64,000 nucleotides of DNA from Paenibacillus sp. FSL H7-0357. Lineage in GTDB: Bacteria; Bacillota; Bacilli; Paenibacillales; Paenibacillaceae. The position numbers and the translations under genes are program-made. Shown piece after piece: positions 34,616 through 46,066 of the stretch (positions within the stretch are counted from its first letter, which is position 1; each line of letters opens with the position of its first letter). The notes below the pieces were generated by a model. That model did not search any database, was not told where the DNA came from, and was given only the letters and a program-made list of their open reading frames with translations. Where the stretch lies: positions 2,294,001 to 2,358,000 of the forward strand of contig NZ_CP009241.1 in the NCBI RefSeq assembly GCF_000758525.1. Reading direction: 5' to 3'.

Positions 34616-35188
34616 TTGAACGCCAACCCCGTAGCCTTAAAAGAATGGGCCGCAGCCATCCAAACGCTGACAGAAGGACGGATGATTATGCTGATGCGCA
34701 AAGGGGGGATAGAGGAAGAAACACGGCGTTTTGAACTTAAAAGCCCTTCGTTCTATCTCTATCCCACTTATGAACACCAGCGTGCCGAACTGCTGAAGGA
34801 GCCATACCGCCCGCTCGTCTCCCAGACACTGGAAGCAGGCGGCGCTGATTCCGCTGCGATTTCATTGAATGCATACGCTGAAGCGGCTGCTGATTTGGAG
34901 GTTCGTAATTTGAATCAGCTGGAACGGCTGTACCCCTATCACATCTGGAGCGAAGGACTTGCGTCCGAAAGATTGCGCTGGAAAGCGAAGGAACCGCTTC
35001 ATGTCCTGCTGCTTCGTGTATACGTTCCCGAGGCTCCCGCCATTATTCAAGTACGGCCGGAGTATTCAGGCTGCCGCTCCTGGATTGAACTGGAGTCCCC
35101 GCCTGAAGCCGGCAACTTGCGCCCGGTTCTGGGCGACGAAGAGTTCCGGATCAGGAAAGAGGAAATCATCTCTGCCCTTGGACAGTAA
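34616..35188 (+). CDS. DUF1802 family protein
   Basis: 190 residues. TTG 34616 is chosen over TTG 34610 because AAGGAG then lies nine bases upstream rather than three. The N-terminal pattern ALKEWAAAIQTLTEGRMIMLMRKGGIEEETRRF and the LYPTYEHQ motif are typical of DUF1802. Later LERLYPYHIWSE and VLLLRVYVPEAP also fit. Function is unknown; the proteins are cytoplasmic. It is encoded alone, about 230 bases before the suf operon on the same strand, with a separate suf promoter in between. Confidence 0.82.
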   Translation: MNANPVALKEWAAAIQTLTEGRMIMLMRKGGIEEETRRFELKSPSFYLYPTYEHQRAELLKEPYRPLVSQTLEAGGADSAAISLNAYAEAAADLEVRNLNQLERLYPYHIWSEGLASERLRWKAKEPLHVLLLRVYVPEAPAIIQVRPEYSGCRSWIELESPPEAGNLRPVLGDEEFRIRKEEIISALGQ

Positions 35189-35276
35189 CAGGCTGAGAAA
35201 AGCTCTAAACGTGGATGACGGGTATGAAAATTGAAAATAGATATTTGTAAAAAAACTTCCTTTGTAATAAAATTAG

Positions 35277-35323
35277 TGAGAATCATTGATAATCACTGTG
35301 ATTCACTTTATAATAATTATAAT
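35277..35323 (+). promoter_or_regulatory. suf promoter with overlapping Fur-like box
   Basis: TTGATA (35286-35291) and TATAAT (35309-35314) are separated by 17 bases, a near-consensus sigma-A promoter. TGAGAATCATTGATAATCA (35277-35295) overlaps the -35 and resembles a Fur operator (repeats of GATAAT-like hexamers). The promoter is strong by eye; the Fur assignment is tentative. Confidence 0.6.
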
Positions 35324-35419
35324 GTGATATAAAATCTAATTGTGCTGGCAAACAGGAACCCCCTGTTTCAATACAGCTTTCTGATTTTTGCAAATTGATG
35401 AGTGGAGGGAATAATTATT

Positions 35420-36202
35420 ATGGCAGCAGATTTTGTCATTGAAGGACTAAAAGCGACAATCGAAGGAAAAGAAATTCTGAAGGGTATCAATCTTCAGATG
35501 AAGGGCGGCGAAATTCACGCTATCATGGGTCCGAACGGTACAGGTAAAAGTACACTGGCTTCGGCACTCATGGGTCATCCAAAGTATGTAGTAACTGAAG
35601 GCACGGCTGTGCTGGAAGGTGAAGACCTGCTGGAGATGGCAGTAGATGAACGCGCACGCGCCGGTTTGTTCCTGGCCATGCAGTATCCGAGCGAGATCAG
35701 CGGAGTAACCAACTCCGACTTTCTGCGCAGCGCCATCAATTCGCGCCGTGAAGAAGGCAGTGAAATCTCCCTCATCCGTTTCATCCGTCAGATGGAAGCT
35801 AAGATGAAGGAACTGGATATGAATCCGGAATTCCTGCACCGTTATCTGAACGAAGGCTTCTCGGGCGGCGAGAAGAAACGCAACGAAATTCTCCAAATGA
35901 TGATGCTGGATCCGAAGATCGTCATTCTTGACGAAATTGACTCCGGCCTTGATATTGATGCACTCAAAATTGTCGCTGAAGGTGTAAACTCGATGCGCAG
36001 CCCGGAACGCGGTTTCCTGGTTATTACCCACTACCAGCGTCTGCTTAACTACATCACGCCTGATTACGTGCATGTTATGATGCAGGGCCGCATTGTGAAA
36101 TCCGGCGGACCTGAACTCGCGCAGCGTCTGGAAGCAGAAGGTTATGAATGGGTTAAAGAAGAACTCGGCATTGAAGATGAAACTGTAGGACAGGAAGCTT
36201 AA
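35420..36202 (+). CDS. sufC: SufC, Fe-S assembly ATPase
   Basis: 260 residues. ATG 35420 is preferred (MAADFVIEGLKATIEGKEIL) because GGAGG precedes it; six extra codons upstream are unlikely. Walker A GPNGTGKST, signature FSGGEKKRNEILQ and Walker B IVILDEIDSGLD are complete, as is the switch His (VITHYQRLL). SufC is the soluble ABC ATPase of the SufBCD scaffold for cytosolic iron-sulfur cluster assembly. It is the first gene of the sufC-D-S-U-B operon, the standard Firmicute order, 28 bases before sufD. Confidence 0.97.
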   Translation: MAADFVIEGLKATIEGKEILKGINLQMKGGEIHAIMGPNGTGKSTLASALMGHPKYVVTEGTAVLEGEDLLEMAVDERARAGLFLAMQYPSEISGVTNSDFLRSAINSRREEGSEISLIRFIRQMEAKMKELDMNPEFLHRYLNEGFSGGEKKRNEILQMMMLDPKIVILDEIDSGLDIDALKIVAEGVNSMRSPERGFLVITHYQRLLNYITPDYVHVMMQGRIVKSGGPELAQRLEAEGYEWVKEELGIEDETVGQEA

Positions 36203-36230
36203 AGAGACGCCAGGAAGGAGGAAACCACTT

Positions 36231-39179
<2,949 letters not shown>

Positions 39180-39199
39180 ATAACAAGGAGGCTGACACC

Positions 39200-40597
39200 A
39201 TGGCTAAGAAAGCGCCTGATATGGAGGAATACCAGTACGGGTTCCGTGATGAGCACAAGTCGATATTTCAGTCTGGTAAAGGACTTACGGCCGAAATTGT
39301 GAAGGAAATCTCCGCAATCAAAAACGAGCCGGAATGGATGCTGAACTTCCGCCTGAAAGCTCTGGAGCAATTCCGCAAGATGCCGATGCCTCAGTGGGGC
39401 GGCAACATGGATGATCTGGATTTCGAAGACATTCAGTACTATGTAAGACCTTCCGAGAAGCAAGGAAAAACTTGGGAGGAAGTTCCTTCCGAGATTAAAG
39501 AAACCTTCGATAAGCTGGGTATTCCGGAAGCGGAGCAGAAGTTCCTCGCCGGTGTATCAGCACAATATGAATCTGAGGTTGTTTATCACAGCATGCAGAA
39601 GAGCCTTGAAGACCAAGGGGTTATCTTCACCGATACCGATACTGCGCTGCGTGAGCATCCCGAGCTGTTAAAGAAATTCTTCGGCACGATCATTCCGCCG
39701 ACAGACAATAAGTTTGCTGCACTGAACAGTGCCGTGTGGTCGGGGGGCAGCTTTATCTATGTTCCGAAGGGTGTGAAATGCGAAGTACCTCTGCAGGCTT
39801 ACTTCCGTATCAACTCCGAGAACATGGGTCAGTTCGAGCGTACGCTGATCCTCGCGGATGAGGACAGCTTCGTGCATTACGTGGAAGGCTGTACCGCACC
39901 AATCTACAGCACTAATTCCCTGCATAGTGCCGTTGTTGAAATTCTGTGTATGAAGAACTCCCGTGTTCGGTATACTACTATTCAGAACTGGGCACCAAAT
40001 ATCTACAATCTCGTAACCAAACGTGCGGTTGCTGAAGAGAATGCTACCATGGAATGGGTGGACGGCAACATTGGTTCCAAGCTGACAATGAAGTATCCTG
40101 CGGTTGTGTTAAAAGGCCGGGGAGCCAAAGGTTCCGTATTGTCGATTGCAGTGGCAGGCAAAGGCCAGCACCAGGATGCAGGCGCCAAGATGATCCACTT
40201 GGCACCGGACACGACTTCGACGATCGTATCCAAATCGATCAGCAAGCACGGCGGCAAGGTAACTTACCGCGGACTCGCTTCCTTCGGCCGTCAGGCGGAA
40301 GGCGCGAAATCGAATATCAAATGTGATACGCTCATTCTGGATAACCAGTCCACTTCGGACACGATTCCATATAATGAGATCATGAACGATAATATCGTGC
40401 TGGAGCATGAAGCGACGGTATCCAAGGTTTCCGAGGAGCAGCTGTTCTATCTGATGAGCCGCGGTCTCACAGAAGCCGAAGCCACACAGATGATCGTCAT
40501 GGGCTTCATCGAGCCGTTCACCAAAGAACTGCCGATGGAATATGCGGTCGAAATGAACCGTCTCATCAAGTTCGAGATGGAAGGAAGTATCGGATAA
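39200..40597 (+). CDS. sufB: SufB, Fe-S assembly scaffold subunit
   Basis: 465 residues. ATG 39200 with AAGGAGG upstream is the start ([21 protein letters not shown]), although the open frame extends back into sufU. Family markers: [54 protein letters not shown] and [19 protein letters not shown] near the middle, and ARFSRG-like [24 protein letters not shown] at the end. SufB forms the cluster-binding scaffold with SufC and SufD. Last gene of the operon; no strong terminator is obvious in the 155 bases after it. Confidence 0.97.
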   Translation: MAKKAPDMEEYQYGFRDEHKSIFQSGKGLTAEIVKEISAIKNEPEWMLNFRLKALEQFRKMPMPQWGGNMDDLDFEDIQYYVRPSEKQGKTWEEVPSEIKETFDKLGIPEAEQKFLAGVSAQYESEVVYHSMQKSLEDQGVIFTDTDTALREHPELLKKFFGTIIPPTDNKFAALNSAVWSGGSFIYVPKGVKCEVPLQAYFRINSENMGQFERTLILADEDSFVHYVEGCTAPIYSTNSLHSAVVEILCMKNSRVRYTTIQNWAPNIYNLVTKRAVAEENATMEWVDGNIGSKLTMKYPAVVLKGRGAKGSVLSIAVAGKGQHQDAGAKMIHLAPDTTSTIVSKSISKHGGKVTYRGLASFGRQAEGAKSNIKCDTLILDNQSTSDTIPYNEIMNDNIVLEHEATVSKVSEEQLFYLMSRGLTEAEATQMIVMGFIEPFTKELPMEYAVEMNRLIKFEMEGSIG

Positions 40598-40752
40598 CCT
40601 TGCTGTACTAAGGTTTTCCACCTTCCTACAATTTAAATTAATATTTATAGTTGTCACCATAAAGTGTGTCCGCAGCAGCCCTGATGTTCTCATCTTTCAG
40701 GCCTGCCGGGCACATATTTTGCTTTTGCCCACTACGTATTCAGGAGGCCCAC

Positions 40753-41301
40753 ATGAGAAACTTGATCGTGTCTGAATTTTTAACTGTTGACGGTGTAATG
40801 GAGGACCCGCAGTGGACCTTTCAATACAGCTCGGATGAGCAGGATCAGTTTAAATTCGCGGAGTTAAAAGCTGCCGATGCGCTGCTGCTGGGGCGCGTAA
40901 CCTATGAAGGCTTTGCGGCTGCCTGGCCTAATATGCTGGAGCAGACCGGGGAATACGGCGAGATGATGAATGGTTATGCCAAACATGTAGTCTCCACAAC
41001 CCTGACAGAAGCCGGGTGGAACAATTCATCTGTGATCAAGAATAATTTGGTAGAAGAAATCACGAAGCTGAAAGAGCAGCCCGGCAGAGACATTCTCGTG
41101 TTTGGCAGCTGCACGCTTGTGCAGTCCCTGATCTCGCTGGGTCTAGTGGATGAGTACCGGTTAATGGTTTTTCCGGTAGTGCTGGGCAAGGGCAAACGTC
41201 TCTTTGGAGATGGGCTGGAGAAGCAGGGTTTTGAGCTGGTGCAGACTAAGCGGTTCTCCTCCGGTGTGGCAGTAGTCTGCTACCGGCCTGCAAAGAACTA
41301 A
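40753..41301 (+). CDS. Dihydrofolate reductase family protein (RibD C-terminal-like)
   Basis: 182 residues from ATG 40753 with CAGGAGG upstream. The sequence opens MRNLIVSEFLTVDGVMEDPQWTFQY, continues ADALLLGRVTYEGFAAAWP, and has DILVFGSCTLVQSLISLGLVDEYRLMVFPVVLGKGKRLF. This is the RibD_C/YyaP-type DHFR fold that binds NADPH. It is unlikely to be the essential folate enzyme, whose sequence is quite different. Substrate unknown, cytoplasmic. Monocistronic with a good terminator. Confidence 0.9.
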   Translation: MRNLIVSEFLTVDGVMEDPQWTFQYSSDEQDQFKFAELKAADALLLGRVTYEGFAAAWPNMLEQTGEYGEMMNGYAKHVVSTTLTEAGWNNSSVIKNNLVEEITKLKEQPGRDILVFGSCTLVQSLISLGLVDEYRLMVFPVVLGKGKRLFGDGLEKQGFELVQTKRFSSGVAVVCYRPAKN

Positions 41302-41329
41302 GAGCTGTACAGCAGAGGAAACAACAAAA

Positions 41330-41395
41330 TGCAATGCAAAAACGCTACCGCTGGAACATGAACCTCATGTTTTGGCGGTTGCGTTTTTTTTGTTG
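41330..41395 (+). terminator. Terminator after DHFR-like gene
   Basis: AACGCTACCGC (41341-41351) pairs with GCGGTTGCGTT (41375-41385), followed by TTTTTTTGTTG. A-rich bases on the 5' side extend the stem. Confidence 0.9.
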
Positions 41396-41500
41396 TAACA
41401 AGCTTAACGGAAATGGATGAAATATGCATAAAAATACACCCTGAATCTTGTGTTTGCTTAATTGAACAGTATTTGCGAGGAAATGGAAGCAATTAAAGCT

Positions 41501-41537
41501 ATAGGTGGCCTTTTATTATCATATAGGCCACCTTTAT
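41501..41537 (+). other. Stem-loop in exporter upstream region
   Basis: AGGTGGCC (41503-41510) pairs with GGCCACCT (41526-41533), followed by TTATT. It could be a terminator or a leader hairpin. No gene lies between 41302 and 41799. Confidence 0.5.
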
Positions 41538-41637
41538 TCGGGAAAAACGTGGAAAACGGCGTATTCTACCCTTTGCCGCATTAAAATATGGGTGATAAAC
41601 TGCTTAAAGTCCCTAAAATGGAAGCGCTAAAAAAGCT

Positions 41638-41668
41638 GGCTTGCGATGTGAGATTTGCATCGCAAGCC
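41638..41668 (+). other. Perfect 11-bp stem-loop
   Basis: GGCTTGCGATG (41638-41648) and CATCGCAAGCC (41658-41668) are perfect inverted repeats around a nine-base loop. There is no T-run, so termination is unlikely; a regulatory RNA fold or protein site is possible. Confidence 0.6.
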
Positions 41669-41705
41669 AAATGTATCTTACGGGGCAGGCGCCGCCCAGT
41701 AGGAA

Positions 41706-41783
41706 CAAGTTCATGCTTACGAAGTAAGCTTTACTTCGTAAAGCCAAGTTCATGCTTACGAAGTAAGCTTTACTTCGTAAAGC
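41706..41783 (+). repeat. Perfect 39-bp tandem duplication upstream of exporter
   Basis: Two identical 39-base units (41706-41744 and 41745-41783). Each holds GCTTACGAAGTAAGC and GCTTTACTTCGTAAAGC, two small palindromes sharing the GC. TTACGAAGTAA is also the reverse complement of TTACTTCGTAA, so alternative folds are possible. The second unit ends 16 bases before the start codon, two bases before the AAGGAGGAG ribosome site. Confidence 0.9.
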
Positions 41784-41799
41784 TTTAAGGAGGAGAGAT

Positions 41800-43575
41800 A
41801 TGGATGTTCTCAGGCAACTGCGGGGCTTTTATCGGGAGAAGCTGCACTATCTGATTCTGTCGATTTTATGCTTGGCTGCCGCAACTGCAGTGGGGCTTAT
41901 TACCCCGAATTTGCTACGAAGGTTAATTGATGATGTGATTGTTCCCCTGAAGTTTACTGAGGTGCCCGTACTCGCTCTATCTGTACTGGCCGTGGTAATC
42001 GTCAAAGCTTGCCTGCAGTTTGCGCATGGTTTTTTTGGAGGACGGCTAGGTAATTTTCTGGCCTACCGGCTGCGCAATGCCTGCTATGAGAAACTGCAAT
42101 TTCTGTCTTTCCGCTACTATGATACGGCAAAGACTGGCGACCTGATGTCCCGGCTGACCGGGGACCTTGAAGCGATCCGGAATTTCATCGGCTTCGGCTT
42201 CGCCCAATTGCTGAATGTATTTTTTATGGTGCTGTTTGGGTCTATTATGATGTTCACGATCAACTGGCAGCTTACGCTCGTCACACTGATCACTATGCCT
42301 TTTCTGGCTGCAGTAGCACTCAGATTCGAATCGAAAATTCATCCGGCCTTTCAGGAGATGCGGCTTGCCCTCAGCTCTCTGACCACGGCTGTTCAGGAGA
42401 ATATTACAGGTGTACGGACGGTCAAATCGTTTGCCAGAGAGGCTTATGAAGTTGAGAAATTTTCGCACCGTAATGAACGTTATAAGGATAACCAGATTTT
42501 TGCCGCCGAGCTGTGGAGCAAATTTTTCCCGGTCATGGAGCTTCTGGCCTCCGTCAGTATAGCCATTCTGCTCGGTGTCGGCGGAACGCTGGTCATCAAG
42601 GGCCGCATGTCACTGGGGGAACTGGTCGCCTTCTTCAGTCTGATCTGGTATATTATCGGTCCGGTCTGGGGTCTTGGCTTCCATATCAACAACTATACGC
42701 AATCCAAAGCTTCGGGAGAACGTGTACTTGAAGTCCTTAACCAGCAGATTGATGTAAAGGATAAGGAGAATGCCCGCGAGCTTGTATCCTCCGAGGTACG
42801 GGGCGAGGTCATTTTCGACCATGTTACATTTGCGTACGGGAATAAAATGCCGGCTGTAAAGGACATTCATTTCGAAGCGAAGCCGGGTGCGGTTATCGGG
42901 TTCCTTGGCGGTACCGGCTCCGGCAAATCGACGATTACCCAGTTGATGATGCGCGCCTATGACGTAAATAAAGGAAGCATTACACTGGATGGCGTGGATA
43001 TCCGGGAATACAATATTCGCAGCCTGCGTTCGCAGATTTCGACAGTGTTTCAGGAGACGTTCCTGTTCTCGTCCTCTATCCGCAATAATATCTCTTACGG
43101 TCTCAAAAATGTGAGCATGGAGGAAATCATCCGGGCGGCACAGCTTGCCAAAGCGCATGATTTTATCATGGAGATGCCTGATGGATATGACACGGTAGTC
43201 GGAGAGCGGGGAATGGGGCTTTCGGGCGGACAGAAGCAGCGGATCGCTATCGCCCGTGCCTTGCTTAAGAATCCGCGTATCCTCATACTGGATGATGCCA
43301 CGAGCGCCGTGGATATGGAGACGGAACATGAGATCCAGACCGGCTTCCAGGAGGTTATGCGCGGACGGACCACGCTGATCATTGCCCACCGGATTTCCTC
43401 TCTGCGTCATGCCGACCAGATCATCGTGATGGATGAAGGACGGATGGTTCAAAAGGGAACGCATGCGGAGCTGATTGAAGTTCCCGGCCCGTATCAGGAT
43501 GTGTACCGGATTCAATACGCCGATTATCTGGCCCGGAATTCGGTGAGAGGGGAGGGGATTCAGCATGAAGCTTGA
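41800..43575 (+). CDS. Heterodimeric ABC exporter, subunit with degenerate Walker B
   Basis: 591 residues: six-helix exporter membrane domain (about 1-310) fused to an ATPase domain (about 335-575). Walker A GGTGSGKST near 371-379, signature LSGGQ near 474, H-loop IIAHR. The residue after the Walker B aspartate is Asp (LILDDATSAVD) where catalytic Glu is usual. Similar to YfiB- or BmrC-like half-exporters that expel drugs, lipids or peptides. It overlaps the partner gene by 11 bases. A strong AAGGAGGAG precedes ATG, directly after the 39-bp repeats. The substrate cannot be inferred. Confidence 0.93.
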   Translation: MDVLRQLRGFYREKLHYLILSILCLAAATAVGLITPNLLRRLIDDVIVPLKFTEVPVLALSVLAVVIVKACLQFAHGFFGGRLGNFLAYRLRNACYEKLQFLSFRYYDTAKTGDLMSRLTGDLEAIRNFIGFGFAQLLNVFFMVLFGSIMMFTINWQLTLVTLITMPFLAAVALRFESKIHPAFQEMRLALSSLTTAVQENITGVRTVKSFAREAYEVEKFSHRNERYKDNQIFAAELWSKFFPVMELLASVSIAILLGVGGTLVIKGRMSLGELVAFFSLIWYIIGPVWGLGFHINNYTQSKASGERVLEVLNQQIDVKDKENARELVSSEVRGEVIFDHVTFAYGNKMPAVKDIHFEAKPGAVIGFLGGTGSGKSTITQLMMRAYDVNKGSITLDGVDIREYNIRSLRSQISTVFQETFLFSSSIRNNISYGLKNVSMEEIIRAAQLAKAHDFIMEMPDGYDTVVGERGMGLSGGQKQRIAIARALLKNPRILILDDATSAVDMETEHEIQTGFQEVMRGRTTLIIAHRISSLRHADQIIVMDEGRMVQKGTHAELIEVPGPYQDVYRIQYADYLARNSVRGEGIQHEA

Positions 43576-45424
43576 AGCCAAACAAGCCACAGCGGCTAGT
43601 ACAAAGCACAATAAAACCGAGGAACAGACGCTTGAGGAACGTTTTGTATACAAGGATGATGACCAGATCGACAAATCCTTTGACTGGAAGCAGTTCACGA
43701 GGTTGTTCGGATATATGAAGCCTTACGCGAAGCAGATGCTTCCGCTCGTCTCTGCTCTGATGGTTCTTGGCACAGTCACGAAGCTTACGGTCCCTTTTCT
43801 GACCAGTATGGCTATTGACAAGGCAATTGCCCCGAAAGAGGGGAACCCCAGCTTAACGTTACTGTACACACTTACGGTAAGTGTAATTGTACTGTACCTG
43901 ATCCAGTGGATCGCAGGGGTGTACCGGATCAAATATACTAATGTTATAGGCCAACGAGTTATTTATGATTTGCGCTCGGACCTGTTCCGGCATATCCAGA
44001 AGCTATCTTTTAACTTTTTCGATAAACGCCCGGCCGGCTCGGTACTGGTACGGGTAACGAATGATATTAACTCCCTGCAGGATCTGTTCACCAACGGGGT
44101 CGTGAATTTAATGATCGACTGTGTGCAGCTGGTCGGCATTACTGTGATTCTGCTGCTGATCAACTGGAAACTGGGGCTTGCCGTGATGGTTACGGTGCCG
44201 GTTATGTTCCTGGTTTCAACCAAGCTGCGGCAGAAGATCCGGATTGCCTGGCAGGATGTGCGGATGAAGAACTCGCGGATCAATTCACATTTGAATGAGT
44301 CGATCCAAGGTATCCGGGTAACTCAGGCCTACACACAGGAACAGGAAAATATGCATTACTTTGACGCGATGAACATGGATAGCCGGAAATCGTGGAACAA
44401 GGCTTCAGCGATGAACCAGGCTTTTGGCCCGATTATTGAAATAACAGGCGGGTTCGGCACCATGATCCTGTTCTGGTTGGGGGCATACTTGATCCAATCC
44501 GGAGAGCTGACCGTCGGTTACCTGGTGGCATTCAGTACGTATGTGAGCAACTTCTGGGACCCGATCAACCGCTTGGGCCAGATGTACAATCAACTGCTTG
44601 TAGCTATGGCGTCTTCAGAACGGATCTTTGAGTATCTGGATGAGCAGCCTTCGGTTCAGGATAAACCGGGGGCAACACCACTGCCGAAGATTCAAGGGGA
44701 TATCCGTTTTAACAAGGTCATCTTCGAATATGAAAAGGGCCGTGCGGCGCTGAAGGGTATTGATCTGGACGTCAAGGCCGGCCAGTCGATTGCGCTTGTG
44801 GGCCACACGGGCTCCGGTAAAAGTACGATCATTAACCTGATCGGCCGGTTCTATGACATTAAGAGCGGCGATATTACCATCGACGGCAAGGATGTCCGTG
44901 AGGTTACCCTGCAGAGTCTCCGGGAGCAGATAGGTATCGTACTGCAGGATACGTTTATCTTCTCAGGAACGATCCGCGACAACATCCGTTTCGGGCGGCT
45001 GGATGCCACCGACAAGGAGGTTGAAGAGGTCGCAAAGGCAGTGGATGCCCATGACTTCATCATGAAACTGCCCGGCGGTTACGAAACCGAGGTGGAGGAG
45101 CGGGGGAGTGCGCTGTCCATGGGCCAGCGTCAGCTGCTTTCCTTTGCCCGGGCACTCCTGGCCGATCCGCGTATTCTGATCCTGGATGAAGCTACGGCGA
45201 GTATTGATACCGAGACGGAGATCAAAATTCAGGAAGCGCTGAAGATTCTGCTGCAGGGCCGCACCTCCTTTATCGTGGCCCACCGTCTGTCAACGATCCG
45301 CCACGCCGATAAAATTATCGTGCTGGATCACGGAGAGATTAAGGAAGAAGGCAATCATGCCGAGCTTACCGCCAGAGATGGCATTTATAACGGTTTAATC
45401 GAAGCGCAGTTCCGCTTCTTATAG
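43565..45424 (+). CDS. Heterodimeric ABC exporter, catalytically canonical subunit
   Basis: 619 residues. A charged ~50-residue N-terminal extension (QTLEERFVYKDDDQIDKSFDWKQFTRLFGYM) precedes a six-helix membrane domain and an ATPase domain. Walker A GHTGSGKST near 412-420; Walker B LILDEATASID has the catalytic Glu; the signature is LSMGQ, not LSGGQ. In pairs such as BmrC/BmrD or TM287/288, the degenerate site combines the altered Walker B of one subunit with the altered signature of the other. The same complementation is seen here. It resembles YfiC/BmrD. Followed by a terminator. Confidence 0.93.
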   Translation: MKLEAKQATAASTKHNKTEEQTLEERFVYKDDDQIDKSFDWKQFTRLFGYMKPYAKQMLPLVSALMVLGTVTKLTVPFLTSMAIDKAIAPKEGNPSLTLLYTLTVSVIVLYLIQWIAGVYRIKYTNVIGQRVIYDLRSDLFRHIQKLSFNFFDKRPAGSVLVRVTNDINSLQDLFTNGVVNLMIDCVQLVGITVILLLINWKLGLAVMVTVPVMFLVSTKLRQKIRIAWQDVRMKNSRINSHLNESIQGIRVTQAYTQEQENMHYFDAMNMDSRKSWNKASAMNQAFGPIIEITGGFGTMILFWLGAYLIQSGELTVGYLVAFSTYVSNFWDPINRLGQMYNQLLVAMASSERIFEYLDEQPSVQDKPGATPLPKIQGDIRFNKVIFEYEKGRAALKGIDLDVKAGQSIALVGHTGSGKSTIINLIGRFYDIKSGDITIDGKDVREVTLQSLREQIGIVLQDTFIFSGTIRDNIRFGRLDATDKEVEEVAKAVDAHDFIMKLPGGYETEVEERGSALSMGQRQLLSFARALLADPRILILDEATASIDTETEIKIQEALKILLQGRTSFIVAHRLSTIRHADKIIVLDHGEIKEEGNHAELTARDGIYNGLIEAQFRFL

Positions 45425-45429
45425 AAGTA

Positions 45430-45480
45430 AGAGCAGCCCCATCCGGCATGAGAATTGCTGGAGTCGCTGCTCTTTTTTTA
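45430..45480 (+). terminator. Terminator of ABC exporter operon
   Basis: GAGCAGC (45431-45437) pairs with GCTGCTC (45466-45472), followed by TTTTTTTA. Confidence 0.85.
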
Positions 45481-45517
45481 GATTATCCTATTTACAATAG
45501 CGGATAAGAAGGGATGC

Positions 45518-45766
45518 CTAGTGGCGTCGTTTCCCAACTTTGCCGGAAATACGCACTTCAAACATCTGTGCGCTGATCTCCTGCTGCCATTCGGTGTCCT
45601 CTGTATGCGCAGCAAGAACAGCCTCATGGGTCAGCCTTGCCATCTCCCAGCAATACATGGTGTTCACCTGCAGGCAATGACGCTGCTCGGCTTCTTCGGC
45701 CGCCGTTAGCGGGCGCCTGCAGCTTACAGTATAAAGCTCTGCTAGACGCTGATGAACCGGTAGCAT
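45518..45766 (-). CDS. Small conserved hypothetical protein
   Basis: 82 residues; GAGGAGG lies eight bases upstream of ATG 45766. The sequence (MLPVHQRLAELYTVSCRRPLTAAEEAEQ…NTMYCWEMARLTHEA…DTEWQQEIS) is of a type common in Paenibacillus genomes, a predicted helical protein without assigned function. The C-terminus is basic (GKVGKRRH). Stands alone, opposite to its neighbours. Real because of the ribosome site and family-like sequence, but its role is unknown. Confidence 0.72.
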   Translation of the reverse strand: MLPVHQRLAELYTVSCRRPLTAAEEAEQRHCLQVNTMYCWEMARLTHEAVLAAHTEDTEWQQEISAQMFEVRISGKVGKRRH

Positions 45767-45907
45767 AGGTATTCCTCCTCAAAGGTTGTGAGCAGTTCGC
45801 AAACAACTTCAATCACTGCCTCTTTTTAAGCCTCGCCATGCGGTGGTTAATCCAAACCATGCAGAATCACCGGGAATAATAAAATTTTGACAAAAGAACA
45901 AAAAATC

Positions 45908-45935
45908 TTGAAATCGCTTTTTTTTGTGCTACAAT
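45908..45935 (+). promoter_or_regulatory. Promoter of licT-bglPH operon
   Basis: TTGAAA (45908-45913), 16-base spacer, TACAAT (45930-45935). It lies 12 bases before the first RAT element, the expected place for an antitermination leader. Confidence 0.7.
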
Positions 45936-45946
45936 AACAGTAATAC

Positions 45947-46035
45947 AGGATTGTGACCGGTAAGGCGGGCAATGCCTAAGTTGATGCGAGTATCATTTTT
46001 TTAATGATATTGGGATCAGCTTAGGCTTTTTTTGT
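45947..46035 (+). promoter_or_regulatory. RAT antiterminator and terminator upstream of licT
   Basis: 45947-45977 matches the ribonucleic antiterminator consensus (GGATTGT…CCGGTAAGGCGGGCAA…CCT). Its 3' end overlaps a terminator in which GCCTAAG pairs with CTTAGGC (46020-46026), followed by TTTTTTTG. Binding of the LicT-type protein to the RAT would block the terminator, giving autoregulation. Confidence 0.9.
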
Positions 46036-46066
46036 ACAAACTATATGTCGGGGGGGTGATCAACAG

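Noticed and set aside
41706..41783. CRISPR-like repeats
   Set aside because: Only two adjoining copies with no spacer between them and no cas genes nearby.
41588..41788. 66-codon frame upstream of the ABC exporter
   Set aside because: Its C-terminus (SSCLRSKLYFVK twice) is just translation of the 39-bp tandem repeat, and there is no ribosome site.
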